From a virus: a DNA stretch of 64,000 bases. The stretch's first letter is position 1. Each line of letters begins with the position of its first letter. The position numbers and the translations under genes are program-made. Of the stretch, positions 18,352 to 27,637 are shown piece by piece. The notes under the pieces are model-generated. The model ran no database searches and had not been told where the DNA came from. It saw nothing but the letters and a program-made list of their open reading frames with translations. The stretch covers positions 40,108-104,107 of IMG/VR virus record IMGVR_UViG_3300005471_000011; one strand, 5' to 3'.

Positions 18352-18870
18352 ATGACAATTAACCCCCGCGGCAGTTGGTCCATCCATAAGGCAATCGAAG
18401 AGCGCTGGGTGGACAAGGGCTTGGACACAGCATTCCGCGCCGAGTGGCCCACCCCGGCTACCACGCAGTATCTCAGCCTGAACGATTCAGAGGCGCGCCC
18501 CGGCAAGCCGATCCATCCGACGCCGTATTGCGTCTATGAGGTTGGCGAGCCAATCATCCTGAGCCACAGCACGGGCGCGGCAGATGACGACGTTCCGGTG
18601 GATACCCATCGCAAGTACATCGACGTTCCTGTGCAGTTCACGATCTACGCCATACAGAAGGGTGCTTTAAACGGCAAAGAGATGGCTGTCCAGTTCGCCA
18701 AGCTTGTCGCCCGGCAATTCGACAGGGCTTTATATACGCTTGAGGAGGACGAGCAGATCGACGTGATGATCGATCCCGACTTCGGCACCAGGCAGGATGA
18801 CCAGACCTGGTCCTGGACGCTCCAGTACCGCATCAGAATCGAAGGCAAGTATCTGATCGCCTTGTCTTGA
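18352..18870 (+). CDS. tail terminator-like protein
   Basis: This 172-residue protein matches the general plan of tail terminators (DUF3168/gpU-like): an N-terminal helix (SIHKAIEERWVDKGLDTAF), a beta-rich middle including VPVQFTIYAIQ, a helix that lines a ring (MAVQFAKLVARQFDRAL) and a final strand TLQYRIRIEGKYL. Its position before the tail tube fits. The family assignment rests on pattern and order, not on a catalytic motif. Confidence 0.62.
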   Translation: MTINPRGSWSIHKAIEERWVDKGLDTAFRAEWPTPATTQYLSLNDSEARPGKPIHPTPYCVYEVGEPIILSHSTGAADDDVPVDTHRKYIDVPVQFTIYAIQKGALNGKEMAVQFAKLVARQFDRALYTLEEDEQIDVMIDPDFGTRQDDQTWSWTLQYRIRIEGKYLIALS

Positions 18871-18883
18871 GCGTTACGGCTTG

Positions 18884-18950
18884 ACCCGCCGGAGAGGCGG
18901 GTGCTACAACTACGCTCTGCATTCGGACCCGGCGCGAGCATTCCGCTCGC
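18884..18950 (+). other. two small hairpins in the gap before a stalk gene
   Basis: ACCCGCC and GGCGGGT pair around a five-base loop, and GCGAGC and GCTCGC pair around ATTCC further on. Neither is followed by a T-run, so they are not classical terminators. They could shape the leader of the next message. Confidence 0.4.
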
Positions 18951-18998
18951 AACGCCTCGCCGCTGGTTCGCACCTTCCTTGGGAAGCGGTGCGCGGCG

Positions 18999-19766
18999 AT
19001 GAACCGAAGCGCGAGCGGCAAGATTCGGCTAACGCTGGAATCCACGCTGGTCAACTTGCTTGACAGCCAAGTCCCGGCGACCTGCTCCGTCGGCGCGGAC
19101 TTCTCGGCCACGCTGAACAACGGCATCGAAGCTGACCAGTTTAACCGCGCCTGGGCAAGCGGGGACCGGGCGCTTTCTTCCGGCGCAAGCGAGACGCTCG
19201 ACCTTTACCAAATGACCGGCATGGACATCGGTGCCGGAGCGGGCAATGACGGCTTGGGGTTGGCGTGCCTTTTTGAAGAGATCGTCGCCATTGTGATCAA
19301 TGTTTCGGCAGGGACCGGGGCGCTGGAAATCGAGCCCGGTGGCGCAAGTGGGTTGACGGCACTGGGGATATTGACGGCGGCGCTGGGCGGCGCGTTGAGC
19401 TTGAACGACTCACTGGTGCGGATTGCCAGATCGGCCGGCGGGATCGACCTATCCTCGACCAAGAAAAATGTCAAGTTCACTGCCAACGGTGGGCCGGTCA
19501 CATACTCCGTGACGATCTTCGGACGCCATGACGACGAGGAAAGCTCATCTTCCAGCAGCAGCTCCACCAGTTCGCTGTCTTCTTCGAGCACGTCGTCCGT
19601 AAGCAGCGAGTCGTCCAGTAGCACCGCAAGCTCCAGCACAACTTCAACTTTGAGCAGCGTCAGCAGCTCTAGCACGTCGAGCGTTTCTTCGTCGAGCACT
19701 TCATCCGCGAGCAGTTCGTCTTCATCCACTAGCACAGCGAGCAGCAGCTCGTCCAGCAGTTCCTAG
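18999..19766 (+). CDS. stalked virion protein, paralogue 1 of 3
   Basis: This 255-residue protein has an N-terminal domain of ~180 residues and a C-terminal Ser/Thr-rich stalk of ~70 residues. The domain ends with VTYSVTIFGRHDDEESSSS. The same domain occurs in the proteins at 25922 and 27638, with shared ENQ/DQFNRAW, DIGAGAGND and a closing YSV/YTV-x-ILGR followed by acidic residues and then serine. The three are therefore diverged copies of one gene. They are likely virion decoration or tail-surface proteins; no enzymatic motif is seen. Confidence 0.72.
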   Translation: MNRSASGKIRLTLESTLVNLLDSQVPATCSVGADFSATLNNGIEADQFNRAWASGDRALSSGASETLDLYQMTGMDIGAGAGNDGLGLACLFEEIVAIVINVSAGTGALEIEPGGASGLTALGILTAALGGALSLNDSLVRIARSAGGIDLSSTKKNVKFTANGGPVTYSVTIFGRHDDEESSSSSSSSTSSLSSSSTSSVSSESSSSTASSSTTSTLSSVSSSSTSSVSSSSTSSASSSSSSTSTASSSSSSSS

Positions 19767-19781
19767 TAAGGAAACACCACG

Positions 19782-20216
19782 ATGAGCGGTCAATCTGCAA
19801 TCAACGGCAAGTACGGCAAAGCCGTCATCGATGGGACGCTTGTTACGCGCCTGACCAATTGGCGTATCAATCCCATCGCAACGACCAGCGTGTGGGCGGA
19901 CAGCGAGAGCGCTGGCTACGCCAACAGCTTGACGGCGCGCAAGCACGCCACGGGCACCATCGGCGGCAAGTTCGACACCAACAAGAAGCCGTACACGATC
20001 TTCGACGTCGGCGATAACGTCATCTTGGCGCTGTTCAATGAGCTTTCCAGCACGCTCTACTGGCTGTTCCTTTCCGCGAACATCACTTCCTTCGAAATGG
20101 AAACCGACATCGACGGTTTGACCGTGGTTGGATGGACGGCCAACTGGGAAGCGGACGGCATTTTCTACAGCCCGTCGCAAAACAAGCCCATCGCGGTGAC
20201 ACTGCCATCGTCTTAG
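19782..20216 (+). CDS. major tail (tube) protein
   Basis: This 144-residue protein is small, beta-rich and begins MSGQSAINGKYGKAVIDG, like several short tail-tube proteins. The segment WRINPIATTSVWADSESAGY and the final WTANWEADGIFYS fit the strand order of tube folds. It lies between the terminator-like gene and the frameshifted chaperone pair, the standard place for the tube gene. Confidence 0.72.
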   Translation: MSGQSAINGKYGKAVIDGTLVTRLTNWRINPIATTSVWADSESAGYANSLTARKHATGTIGGKFDTNKKPYTIFDVGDNVILALFNELSSTLYWLFLSANITSFEMETDIDGLTVVGWTANWEADGIFYSPSQNKPIAVTLPSS

Positions 20217-20246
20217 TGAATCGAGCAAGACCGGAGGAGCCTACCT

Positions 20247-20756
20247 TTGGAATCGAACGGAAAGAGCCTCAGCGCCGGCTGCCGCAAGCGGCGCAACATG
20301 CCCATGCAGGACGGGACGCATGTGGAGCTTTACGCTCTGCTGCTGACCGATTTAGCGTTTCTTCAGGAAGAAGCGGCGCACGCCAGGCGCAGGGAGCTGA
20401 TCGAAACCTACGTGCGGAATATCGACCTGCTGCCGGATACAATGTCGCCGGAGCAAAAGCTGGAAATCATCAAGGACGCTTTCAGGCGTGCGGAGGATAT
20501 TCGCGCCGACACCATCGGCATTGCTGGCGGTGATCAGTGGGCGGACAACACGATGCGAGGGTTGCTCACGCAAATCTGGGTCAGCCTGCGACCGGGCATA
20601 CCTGGATTGACGTTTGACCAGACCGCCGAGATGTGGTCCCAGCGCAGCCGCGAAGAGGTCCAGGCAACCGCCGCAGCGGTCCAGGAGATAAGCAAGCCAA
20701 CCCTGGGAAACGCATTGCCCCCGGCGGAGATGGCTCCGGCGGGGGCGGGCCGATAG
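20247..20756 (+). CDS. tail assembly chaperone (G-type, short form)
   Basis: This 169-residue acidic, helical protein starts at TTG with GGAGGAG upstream. It lies between the tail tube and tape-measure genes, where tail assembly chaperones sit. A canonical slippery heptamer near its end lets part of the ribosomes shift to the -1 frame and make a longer protein. The short form ends in a Pro/Ala/Gly-rich tail read past the slip site. Confidence 0.8.
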   Translation: MESNGKSLSAGCRKRRNMPMQDGTHVELYALLLTDLAFLQEEAAHARRRELIETYVRNIDLLPDTMSPEQKLEIIKDAFRRAEDIRADTIGIAGGDQWADNTMRGLLTQIWVSLRPGIPGLTFDQTAEMWSQRSREEVQATAAAVQEISKPTLGNALPPAEMAPAGAGR

Positions 20757-21055
20757 CCTGGGCCAGAATCTTTCGCACGATCTACGTCGAGTCAATGGGC
20801 CGCGTGCTGCCAAACGACCTGGAGCAGCTCACGCTGGACCAATTCTTGATAACATGGCTGAGCAATGAGGAGCTTGGCGCGGGCAAGACGAGCTTCACAC
20901 CGGAGGAAGCAGCGGAGAAAGGACTGGACGTGGAAGTGGGCGGCAAGACCGGGGTGCAAATCGCGCTAGAGAAAGCCGCCAAGAAGCGGCGCGCCGAGGC
21001 TCGCGCAGCGCGGATCGCCAAGCGTGCGGCGCGCAAGGAGGTCGCCAATGGCTGA
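20247..21055 (+). CDS. tail assembly chaperone, frameshifted long form (GT-type)
   Basis: Reading 155 codons in the first frame through AAC at 20709-20711, then slipping back one base, continues through 114 further codons to 21055, giving ~269 residues. The extension has RIFRTIYVESMGRVLPNDL, LTLDQFLITWLSNEELGAG and a very basic helical end, typical of T domains that bind the tape-measure protein. It has no ribosome start of its own that would explain expression, and the heptamer sits in the correct phase. The product is inferred from these signals. Confidence 0.82.
20705..20711 (+). promoter_or_regulatory. -1 ribosomal frameshift site GGGAAAC
   Basis: The heptamer G GGA AAC has the X XXY YYZ form with GGA and AAC in the zero frame. 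A GC-rich stretch with potential pairing lies downstream. It joins the two tail-chaperone frames exactly as in lambda-like phages. Confidence 0.88.
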
Positions 21056-22322
21056 CATGCTGGGCGAAGCCTACGTTGTCATCCGCGCCAGCATGGACAA
21101 GGTGCGCGGCGACTCCGCCAAAGCAGGCGATGAGATCAAGCGCAGCCTGCTACAATCGCTGACAGGTTTTGATCTGCCGGAAGGCATTTCCCCGAAGATG
21201 ATTGCCGGGGTTGGCGCTGCTGCGCTGGCAGCGGCCGGTGCCTATGGGGTGTTTCGGACGGCCCAAGCCGAGTGGAACGAGAACATCAAGGAAGGCACAA
21301 AGCTATCCGAGGAGTTCAGTAAAGCTGAGGCGCGGCGGCGGGCGGCGCTGGAGGTCAACAGCCGAGTCGGGTTCAACGTCAGCGAGCTGCGAGAACAGGC
21401 CAAGGTCATCGACGACGCAGTTGCCGGTTCCAAAGCGAAGATCACGGAAGCCCAAACTCAACTGTTGGCTTTCCGAAACATTCAAGGCGACAACTTCAAA
21501 CGGGCCACGAAGGACGCGGTGGATTTGGCGGCGGCGATTGGCTCGGACTTGCCATCGGCGGCGCATCTCTTGGGGCGTTCGCTGAGCGATCCGGAGCGCG
21601 GCATGATGCATCTACGCCGGGCAGGCGTGCTGCTGACGGATACTCAACAGAAGCTCGTGCGGCAGTTCGCCGCCGCCGGCCAATCGGCCAAGGCGCAGGA
21701 AGTCTTGCTAGGCGCCCTAGAAAACCAATACGGCGGATTCGCTGAGAAAGCCGTGCGACCATTAGACCGCCTGAAAAGCGAGCTGGAAGACGTGCGGAGA
21801 AAGATCGGCGACATCATGCAGGAGCGAAAGCCGCTGCTGCTGCAAGTAGAGATTGCTTTCGCGCATGGACAATTGGGGTTGGAGGACGAAGTCCAGAACC
21901 TTCTCACGCCGTTGTCGAAGGCGCTGAACACGACCAGCGACAAGCTGATCAATGGACTAATCGAAAACTCAGCTCGGACATGGGTGATGCTCCAATCTAT
22001 GTTTTTTGGTCCGGCTGGCCCAGCAATGATTCTACTTGGAAGGCTGCAACGTGCTCGTCAAAAGCAGTTCGCAGATGCGATGCCGGGCAAGGATGGTCAT
22101 GGCGGTTTGGCACCAGAACCTCCAGAGCGGGAGACGCCGCAGGGAGTCTTCACCGCCATCCAATTATCTAACAAGCTCGACGAAATATACCGCGGCGACA
22201 ACCAGCGGAAACTTCTGGATCTGACGGCTGAGGGCAACCAGATCGCCAAGGACGGGTTCAGCACTTTGGCCGAACGACTGAAGCCGCAGAACGATACCAT
22301 CCCCGTCGCGAGGCCCCGATGA
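21048..22322 (+). CDS. tape-measure protein, short
   Basis: This 424-residue protein starts at the ATG preceded by AAGGAGG, inside the end of the chaperone frame. After a Gly/Ala-rich hydrophobic stretch (MIAGVGAAALAAAGAYGVF) come long helices and a prophage tail-length domain: LLAFRNIQGDNFKRATKDAV, LPSAAHLLGRSLSDPERGMM, LRRAGVLLTDTQQKLVRQFA. Tape-measure length sets tail length, so a tail shorter than in typical siphoviruses is expected. It is possible that only part of the usual protein is kept. Confidence 0.82.
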   Translation: MADMLGEAYVVIRASMDKVRGDSAKAGDEIKRSLLQSLTGFDLPEGISPKMIAGVGAAALAAAGAYGVFRTAQAEWNENIKEGTKLSEEFSKAEARRRAALEVNSRVGFNVSELREQAKVIDDAVAGSKAKITEAQTQLLAFRNIQGDNFKRATKDAVDLAAAIGSDLPSAAHLLGRSLSDPERGMMHLRRAGVLLTDTQQKLVRQFAAAGQSAKAQEVLLGALENQYGGFAEKAVRPLDRLKSELEDVRRKIGDIMQERKPLLLQVEIAFAHGQLGLEDEVQNLLTPLSKALNTTSDKLINGLIENSARTWVMLQSMFFGPAGPAMILLGRLQRARQKQFADAMPGKDGHGGLAPEPPERETPQGVFTAIQLSNKLDEIYRGDNQRKLLDLTAEGNQIAKDGFSTLAERLKPQNDTIPVARPR

Positions 22323-23344
22323 CCGCAACCTCGGAGCTAACTCGTTCGCGCTTCTCGACGCCAAGGGGGATCAAGTACGCGCTGACCAAGGGGCCGGACT
22401 TCCAGCGCGAAGCGCACGGCAAGACAACGGCCGAAGCTACCTATCGGGTTTACGGGCGGCAGGTATTGGACTTTATCGACGAGATGTTGCCGCTGCCTTT
22501 CATCCGGGACGGCAAGATCATCCAGCCACAGATAACAAGGATAAGAAATACCGTCAGCCAGGCCGGCGGCGGATATCTGTCAGCGGCGCGAATCAGTTCC
22601 GTCGCGATGGCGGAGCCGGATGGCATCGGGATTATCGATCCATTCAAGCTAGATACGAATGCGGACAGTTTGACAAACGGCCATCAGACCTACAGCCGCT
22701 ATGCGCTGGTGACGATCCAGTACGAGAGCAACATTGACGCGGCGTGGAGCGGCGACCGCACCAACAAGGATGACCCGGTTCGGTTCCTGGACATGACAGT
22801 TGGTGCGAATTTTGAGTTCTATTCCATCAAGTCGAACAGCAACTTACTCGGAGCCTCTCCTGAATTATCCGTGTCCGCCGGTGCGGCAGTCGCAACTCCG
22901 ATCAAAGACCTGACCGCTCCAGTCGTCTATTTACGTCCGCTGGTCGAACACACTGGCCATTGGGCCTGGGCCGTGAACCCAAACTTCGGAAAAATATGGG
23001 AGCAACTTGGCTCGGTCAATTCGAAGAAGCTGAGCTACATCAAGGATGCCGAGCCGGAGACGGTGATGTTCATGGGGATCGCTGGCAGGCAGGAATACCG
23101 CCATGCCGGGAACTCACGGACGCTTCGCACGTGGGCGCTTGATTTTAGGTTTCTTCAGCGGCAGATTCGCGCACCGGCAATCGTCAACGGACTGGAGTCA
23201 ACGGTGCTCTGCGGTTGGAATCACACCTACGATGCCAGCACGCAAAGCTTCATCCGGCTGTATCGAAGGCCAAGTCCAAACGCTTCTCGCGTTCCTCTGT
23301 ATCGGCTTTCCGACTTCTCTGACCTCTATGAGACTGGGCCATAA
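22319..23344 (+). CDS. tail-associated structural protein, unassigned
   Basis: This 341-residue, beta-rich protein overlaps the tape-measure stop by ATGA. It contains many aromatic residues and strand patterns (YSRYALVTIQYESNIDAAWS; TLRTWALDFRFLQRQIRAPA). Genes in this place usually encode distal tail or hub components. No specific family is recognised. Confidence 0.7.
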   Translation: MTATSELTRSRFSTPRGIKYALTKGPDFQREAHGKTTAEATYRVYGRQVLDFIDEMLPLPFIRDGKIIQPQITRIRNTVSQAGGGYLSAARISSVAMAEPDGIGIIDPFKLDTNADSLTNGHQTYSRYALVTIQYESNIDAAWSGDRTNKDDPVRFLDMTVGANFEFYSIKSNSNLLGASPELSVSAGAAVATPIKDLTAPVVYLRPLVEHTGHWAWAVNPNFGKIWEQLGSVNSKKLSYIKDAEPETVMFMGIAGRQEYRHAGNSRTLRTWALDFRFLQRQIRAPAIVNGLESTVLCGWNHTYDASTQSFIRLYRRPSPNASRVPLYRLSDFSDLYETGP

Positions 23345-24828
23345 TGCTTCGCGCAGACTTCCGCGACACACCGATGATCCCGACCGGGGGACTGCTCAAT
23401 GAGATGAGCGGTGGCGTCAACGCTGTCCAACCCGCTGGGCTATCGAGCTTCAATCAGGGGATATTTGGAAAGCACGTCGGGACGCCAGAAACGATCATCG
23501 GTACGGCGGTGATCACGGATGACAGCAACCTCTGCCAGATTCCTGCAGGCCAGACGGAGACAGATGCCCCATGCGGGCGCGAAGGAAAGTACGCGGCGGT
23601 CTTTCGCTACCACGACGGCAACCGCTGGCAGAACCGCGAGACGGTGCTGCGGATCGACGCGGGAGGCTACCACAATGGTACGCCTGGGCAAGGCAACATC
23701 CCCATCTACGGCGTCGGCGACGTCGTCCCGGCGTTCTACGATCAGCAGAGGCTGTGGTGCATCCCCATCCAGTCGCCGCCCGACAGGGATTGCGTGGCGG
23801 CGTTCCGCGGGCAGACAAATCAAGGCGTGCCGCGCGGCCAAGCGGGGGACTGCCTATCTCCGGATGCTGCGGAGGTTCATTGCCAGCAGTTCCGCTCTTC
23901 GTTCGGCAATTGGAAGTCATTGACGCCAAAGCTGATCTTTCCACCTATGCGGCAGAAGGACGGGCACATAATTGCGCAGTGCAGCGCGATCACGGTCTTG
24001 CACCACATGGAAGAGGTCCGGCTGGCTTGCGTCATGCATCAGCACTCGCGAGCGGTGCTGCGGATTCCCGGCCACGGCATCGACTTTCGGTTCATCGCCA
24101 AGCTTGGCGCCGGCGCAGGTTCCGGAGTGGCACCGCTGATCAACACTCCCAAGGGCGTGGCGACTCTGGGCGGGCTTGCCAAATACGCGGAATCCTCCGG
24201 CAGGTTCATCGGCTCGCCGGCGGTTCTGTCTTTCGGCAATTCCATCCGCGTGGCGATGGCCAGCGCCAACGATGAGTGGTTGGTGGAGCTGACCTGGGGC
24301 GCGGAGGTCATCCAGGACAATCTGACGACGTTCGCCAAGATCAAGGTGCCGCCGGGGGACAGCTCCGGCAACACCTTGCAAACCGGCGAGTTCATGGACC
24401 CCATCGAGGACGCTTACCACGATGCGATCCTGGTCAAAGACCACACCGGCGCAGAGTACACGGATCGCACGATGAGAATCTGGCTGTCCTTTATCGACCG
24501 CTGGTCATCGGACATTGTCGCAGGGGAGCAGGGCAGGGTTTATGGTCCCGTGGAGTACGCCGGCATCGTCACTGCCGGCGGCGAAGAACGACCGCTATAT
24601 GTGACGACGGCAATCGAGGAGGAGTATTTTGCCAAGACCGTTAACGGCAGCGGCACGATGGCGAAGGATACCAGCGAGAGCTTCCTGCTGTACTACAAGA
24701 ACTGGCAGCCATCTAAGGTGACGAAGAACGCTACAAGTTCCTTCGGCGCGATCAAGCGTGGCAAACGGTGCGTGCTCAAGCGCATGAACGGGTTCCTGGT
24801 CGCCAGCCAAGCGGAGTGCGGCTCGTGA
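23344..24828 (+). CDS. tail-associated protein, Cys-containing, unassigned
   Basis: This 494-residue protein overlaps its neighbours at both ends. Residues ~60-190 contain a cluster of cysteines (NLCQIPAGQTETDAPCGREG; DRDCVAAF; GDCLSPDAAEVHC), unusual for a virion protein and suggesting metal sites or disulfides. The second half is beta-rich with YGPVEYAGIVTAGGEERPLY. It probably belongs to the tail tip or baseplate set by position. The function is unknown. Confidence 0.7.
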   Translation: MLRADFRDTPMIPTGGLLNEMSGGVNAVQPAGLSSFNQGIFGKHVGTPETIIGTAVITDDSNLCQIPAGQTETDAPCGREGKYAAVFRYHDGNRWQNRETVLRIDAGGYHNGTPGQGNIPIYGVGDVVPAFYDQQRLWCIPIQSPPDRDCVAAFRGQTNQGVPRGQAGDCLSPDAAEVHCQQFRSSFGNWKSLTPKLIFPPMRQKDGHIIAQCSAITVLHHMEEVRLACVMHQHSRAVLRIPGHGIDFRFIAKLGAGAGSGVAPLINTPKGVATLGGLAKYAESSGRFIGSPAVLSFGNSIRVAMASANDEWLVELTWGAEVIQDNLTTFAKIKVPPGDSSGNTLQTGEFMDPIEDAYHDAILVKDHTGAEYTDRTMRIWLSFIDRWSSDIVAGEQGRVYGPVEYAGIVTAGGEERPLYVTTAIEEEYFAKTVNGSGTMAKDTSESFLLYYKNWQPSKVTKNATSSFGAIKRGKRCVLKRMNGFLVASQAECGS

Positions 24829-25565
24829 TCGGCATGGCTGGAGAAATCTGCTGCTGCGGAATGCCGGTTGTCGCTCTATGGACGCTGGACTCAAGTTGGC
24901 ACTACGCACAGCTTTGCAGCTTCGAGTCGGCCGACGGGTGCTTCCCGACGGTGGCTTTGACGGCACCACCTTGCGCCAGCGCTTCCATCGAATGCCCGAC
25001 GAAACCGGAGACGGACCCGGACGGTAGCGGGGTTGGCACACCAAAGTCCAGCGACATCGACCGATGGAACGAAGATCGAATCGCACTGAACACGTACCGG
25101 TCCGCGCACGAGGACCGCTGGCCAATCGCTATCGGGGAGCTTGGAGGTAAGTTCCGCAACTGGGCCGGAGTCATCGGCGCTCTAATGCCTAGCGGGGAGG
25201 CCAACGCCAAGGACACCTACGGCGACGTGGAAATAAGATTCACGGGGACCAGCCCCACGGCTCGTGTCACGCTCGCGGATCTCCAAGACTTATTTGACGA
25301 CTTGTTCGCCAAGCACAACTTGGGTGGCAAGACGGGGACGGCGACGCTTCTGCTCGGCGTTGATAATTCAGGATCGATCACGCTCAGCCAATGGCCAGCG
25401 GCGGTCAAGGCGAGTTTTTTGGCTTACATTGCCTCGGACTATCCCAACGTGACCATCCGCGAATACACATTGACCATCGCTTTGTCTTCGGGGGACACGG
25501 AGCGGTGGCTGAAGCAGATCAAAGATCAATATCAAATCTTAATTCAAGCAGCGGAGGGGCCGTGA
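24825..25565 (+). CDS. tail-module protein with a VWA-like MIDAS motif
   Basis: The predicted protein has ~246 residues. The start was set at GTG overlapping the previous stop (GTGA); an ATG nine bases on is an alternative. The C-terminal third has the strand-plus-DxSxS pattern of von Willebrand A domains: TATLLLGVDNSGSITLSQWP, then helix VKASFLAYIASDYP and a strand. DNSGS would be the metal-ion-dependent adhesion site. The N-terminal part is Cys-rich (ICCCGMP). VWA domains bind ligands through a metal, so a role in adsorption is plausible but unproven. Confidence 0.6.
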   Translation: MIGMAGEICCCGMPVVALWTLDSSWHYAQLCSFESADGCFPTVALTAPPCASASIECPTKPETDPDGSGVGTPKSSDIDRWNEDRIALNTYRSAHEDRWPIAIGELGGKFRNWAGVIGALMPSGEANAKDTYGDVEIRFTGTSPTARVTLADLQDLFDDLFAKHNLGGKTGTATLLLGVDNSGSITLSQWPAAVKASFLAYIASDYPNVTIREYTLTIALSSGDTERWLKQIKDQYQILIQAAEGP

Positions 25566-25873
25566 AGTGCGACCCGCAAAAGATCGGCGTGGCGATGGCC
25601 GTGTGCCGAGTCTGCAGACAGCCGTTGCAAGGAGATTCCTTGCCGGACTGTCCAGGACCAGGGACAGCGCAGCCTGCCTCGCCGCAATCCACCAACGAGT
25701 TCACCGCCCAGGAGATTGCGGTGCTGCTGCCGGGCATCGAGGATCAGACTTTGATCGGGAACAGGTTGGCGGCAATGTTCAAGGAAATTGGCTTTCCGCC
25801 GTGCGAAGCCTGCGACGACAGGCGAGCGTATCTGAACCGCGCTGAACTTTGGCTGCGAAACTATCTCGGATAG
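25562..25873 (+). CDS. zinc-ribbon protein
   Basis: This 103-residue protein starts at GTG overlapping the previous stop, with GGAGGGG upstream. It has CRVC with a third Cys shortly after, and CEAC near the C-terminus, followed by a helix. The pattern suggests one or two structural zinc sites. The function is not known. Confidence 0.6.
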   Translation: MKCDPQKIGVAMAVCRVCRQPLQGDSLPDCPGPGTAQPASPQSTNEFTAQEIAVLLPGIEDQTLIGNRLAAMFKEIGFPPCEACDDRRAYLNRAELWLRNYLG

Positions 25874-25921
25874 TGCCGCGAGACTCGCGGTGATATGCTT
25901 TGAGGCAACAGGAATCCAAGC

Positions 25922-27634
25922 ATGGGCGTCAGGTCTGCCACCGGCACATTCTCCTTGCTGGCCAAGGTGGAGTTGACCAATGCGCAGGACGATGCCCAAA
26001 CCGGCACGGCCAACCTGGGCACGTTCATCCGGCAAGCCCTGGAAAACGGCGTCGCGGAAAACCAGATCGACAGGGCCTGGAGCAACCAAAGCGGCTACTT
26101 GCAATCCGGGGAAACGCTGGACATCTCCCTGAGCACCTTTGCCAACCAGAACCTGGGCATGGGCCACGGCAAGGATGCGCTGGGCCAGACGATGGACCTG
26201 CTGGCGATTGTCGGATTCGGTTTGACGCAGACCGCCGGCGCCGGCCGCCTTGAATTGAATCCCAGCCTGCCGGCGAGTAATGCGACATGGGTGCCAACTT
26301 TGAGTGTCGCTAACGGCGGCGCGTTCTATCCGGGCCGGGCAATCGCATTGTTTGCGCCGGGAGAACCGGCGATTAACATCACCCCCGGCAGCGCGGACGT
26401 CATCCGCTTGAAGGCGACGGGCGGTGACGTCAACTATTCCCTGGCGATTCTGGGCCGGCACGACGAGGAGGAAAGCAGCTCGTCCAGCACGAGCAGCACT
26501 TCGTCCGTGAGTAGCTCGTCATCGAGCACGAGCACGAGCACCAGCTCCCAGAGCACGGAATCCAGCAGCACGACTTCGAGCGTTTCTAGTTCATCTACGA
26601 GCGCAGACACTTCCAGCGTCAGCTCGTCCAGTAGCTCGACCTCGTCAGTATCTTCCAGCTCAACCAGCAGCGTCAGTTCATCGAGCAGTTCGAAGTCCGG
26701 TGAGAGTTCAACACGGTCGAGTTCATCCACCTCTTCGGCATCGAGTTCGAGCACGTCTTCGGCTAGTAGCAGCTCCACAAGTTCGGCGTCGTCTAGTTCC
26801 ACCAGTTCGGTGTCGAGCAGCAGCAGCTCCCAGAGCTTCTCGTCCGCGTCATCCAGTTCCACGAGCACGCTATCGAGTTCCAGCACTTCAAGCGCAAGCT
26901 CGTCAAGCTCGTCGAGTTCGAGTTCGTCGAGTCAGTCGGCTTCTAGCCAGTCCAGCCTTTCCTCCTCCAGTACAAGCAGTGCATCGTCATCATCGTCCAG
27001 CACGCTGACCGGAAATCTGCGATTCTCCGATTCATTCAACCGTGAGCTTCTGGGATTGACAGACGGATTGGGCTATACCGCGGCAGGGTTTGAAGATCTT
27101 GGAACCGGAGGAAGCGGCTTTGACTTAAATTCCGCCAACGGGGCGAACATCGTAGCGAACAAGATGCGTCTCAATTACGTCGATGGAGACGCGGAAGTCA
27201 ACGTCATCATTTTCCCGAACGTCAACGGGGACATCTACGCCTATTATCGCCTTGCATTTCTTGGGACGTCCTCGTTCGTCGCGCTGCGCCTCTACACGGC
27301 GAGCGATCTATCCACCTGGGTGGAAGTGCGGTTCACAAACGCGGTGGACGAGTTCGACAACGACAAAATCTCGATCCGGACGCAAAGCGCCACGCTCGAC
27401 GAGGAAATTGCCGGCAGTGCCGTTCCTAATGTATATCTCCAGTTGGAGGGAACTGTCCTGTCCGCCCAGTGGGAGGACGTTGTCGTGTCCGCTGATCTTG
27501 GTTCAGTGCCGACGTTCTACCGCGCCGCCATCGTCGCGCAGAACAAGGACCTGGACACCGGGATCGCGCACGAGTTCGACAACTGGTTTGTCTGCACGGT
27601 GGTCCCGACCGGCACTTCCACTTGGCCGCTCTAA
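25922..27634 (+). CDS. stalked virion protein, paralogue 2 of 3, with C-terminal lectin-like domain
   Basis: In this 570-residue protein, residues ~1-180 match the domain shared with the proteins at 18999 and 27638 and end in YSLAILGRHDEEESSSS. About 180 residues of Ser/Thr stalk follow. Unlike the two copies, it then has a ~200-residue beta domain (LRFSDSFNRELLGLTDGLGY ... VNVIIFPNVNGDIYAYYRLA ... WVEVRFTNAVDEFDNDKISI) like LamG/carbohydrate-binding sandwiches. The plan is anchor, stalk, binding head, as expected for an adhesin. No motif shows the ligand. Confidence 0.75.
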   Translation: MGVRSATGTFSLLAKVELTNAQDDAQTGTANLGTFIRQALENGVAENQIDRAWSNQSGYLQSGETLDISLSTFANQNLGMGHGKDALGQTMDLLAIVGFGLTQTAGAGRLELNPSLPASNATWVPTLSVANGGAFYPGRAIALFAPGEPAINITPGSADVIRLKATGGDVNYSLAILGRHDEEESSSSSTSSTSSVSSSSSSTSTSTSSQSTESSSTTSSVSSSSTSADTSSVSSSSSSTSSVSSSSTSSVSSSSSSKSGESSTRSSSSTSSASSSSTSSASSSSTSSASSSSTSSVSSSSSSQSFSSASSSSTSTLSSSSTSSASSSSSSSSSSSSQSASSQSSLSSSSTSSASSSSSSTLTGNLRFSDSFNRELLGLTDGLGYTAAGFEDLGTGGSGFDLNSANGANIVANKMRLNYVDGDAEVNVIIFPNVNGDIYAYYRLAFLGTSSFVALRLYTASDLSTWVEVRFTNAVDEFDNDKISIRTQSATLDEEIAGSAVPNVYLQLEGTVLSAQWEDVVVSADLGSVPTFYRAAIVAQNKDLDTGIAHEFDNWFVCTVVPTGTSTWPL

Positions 27635-27637
27635 CCC

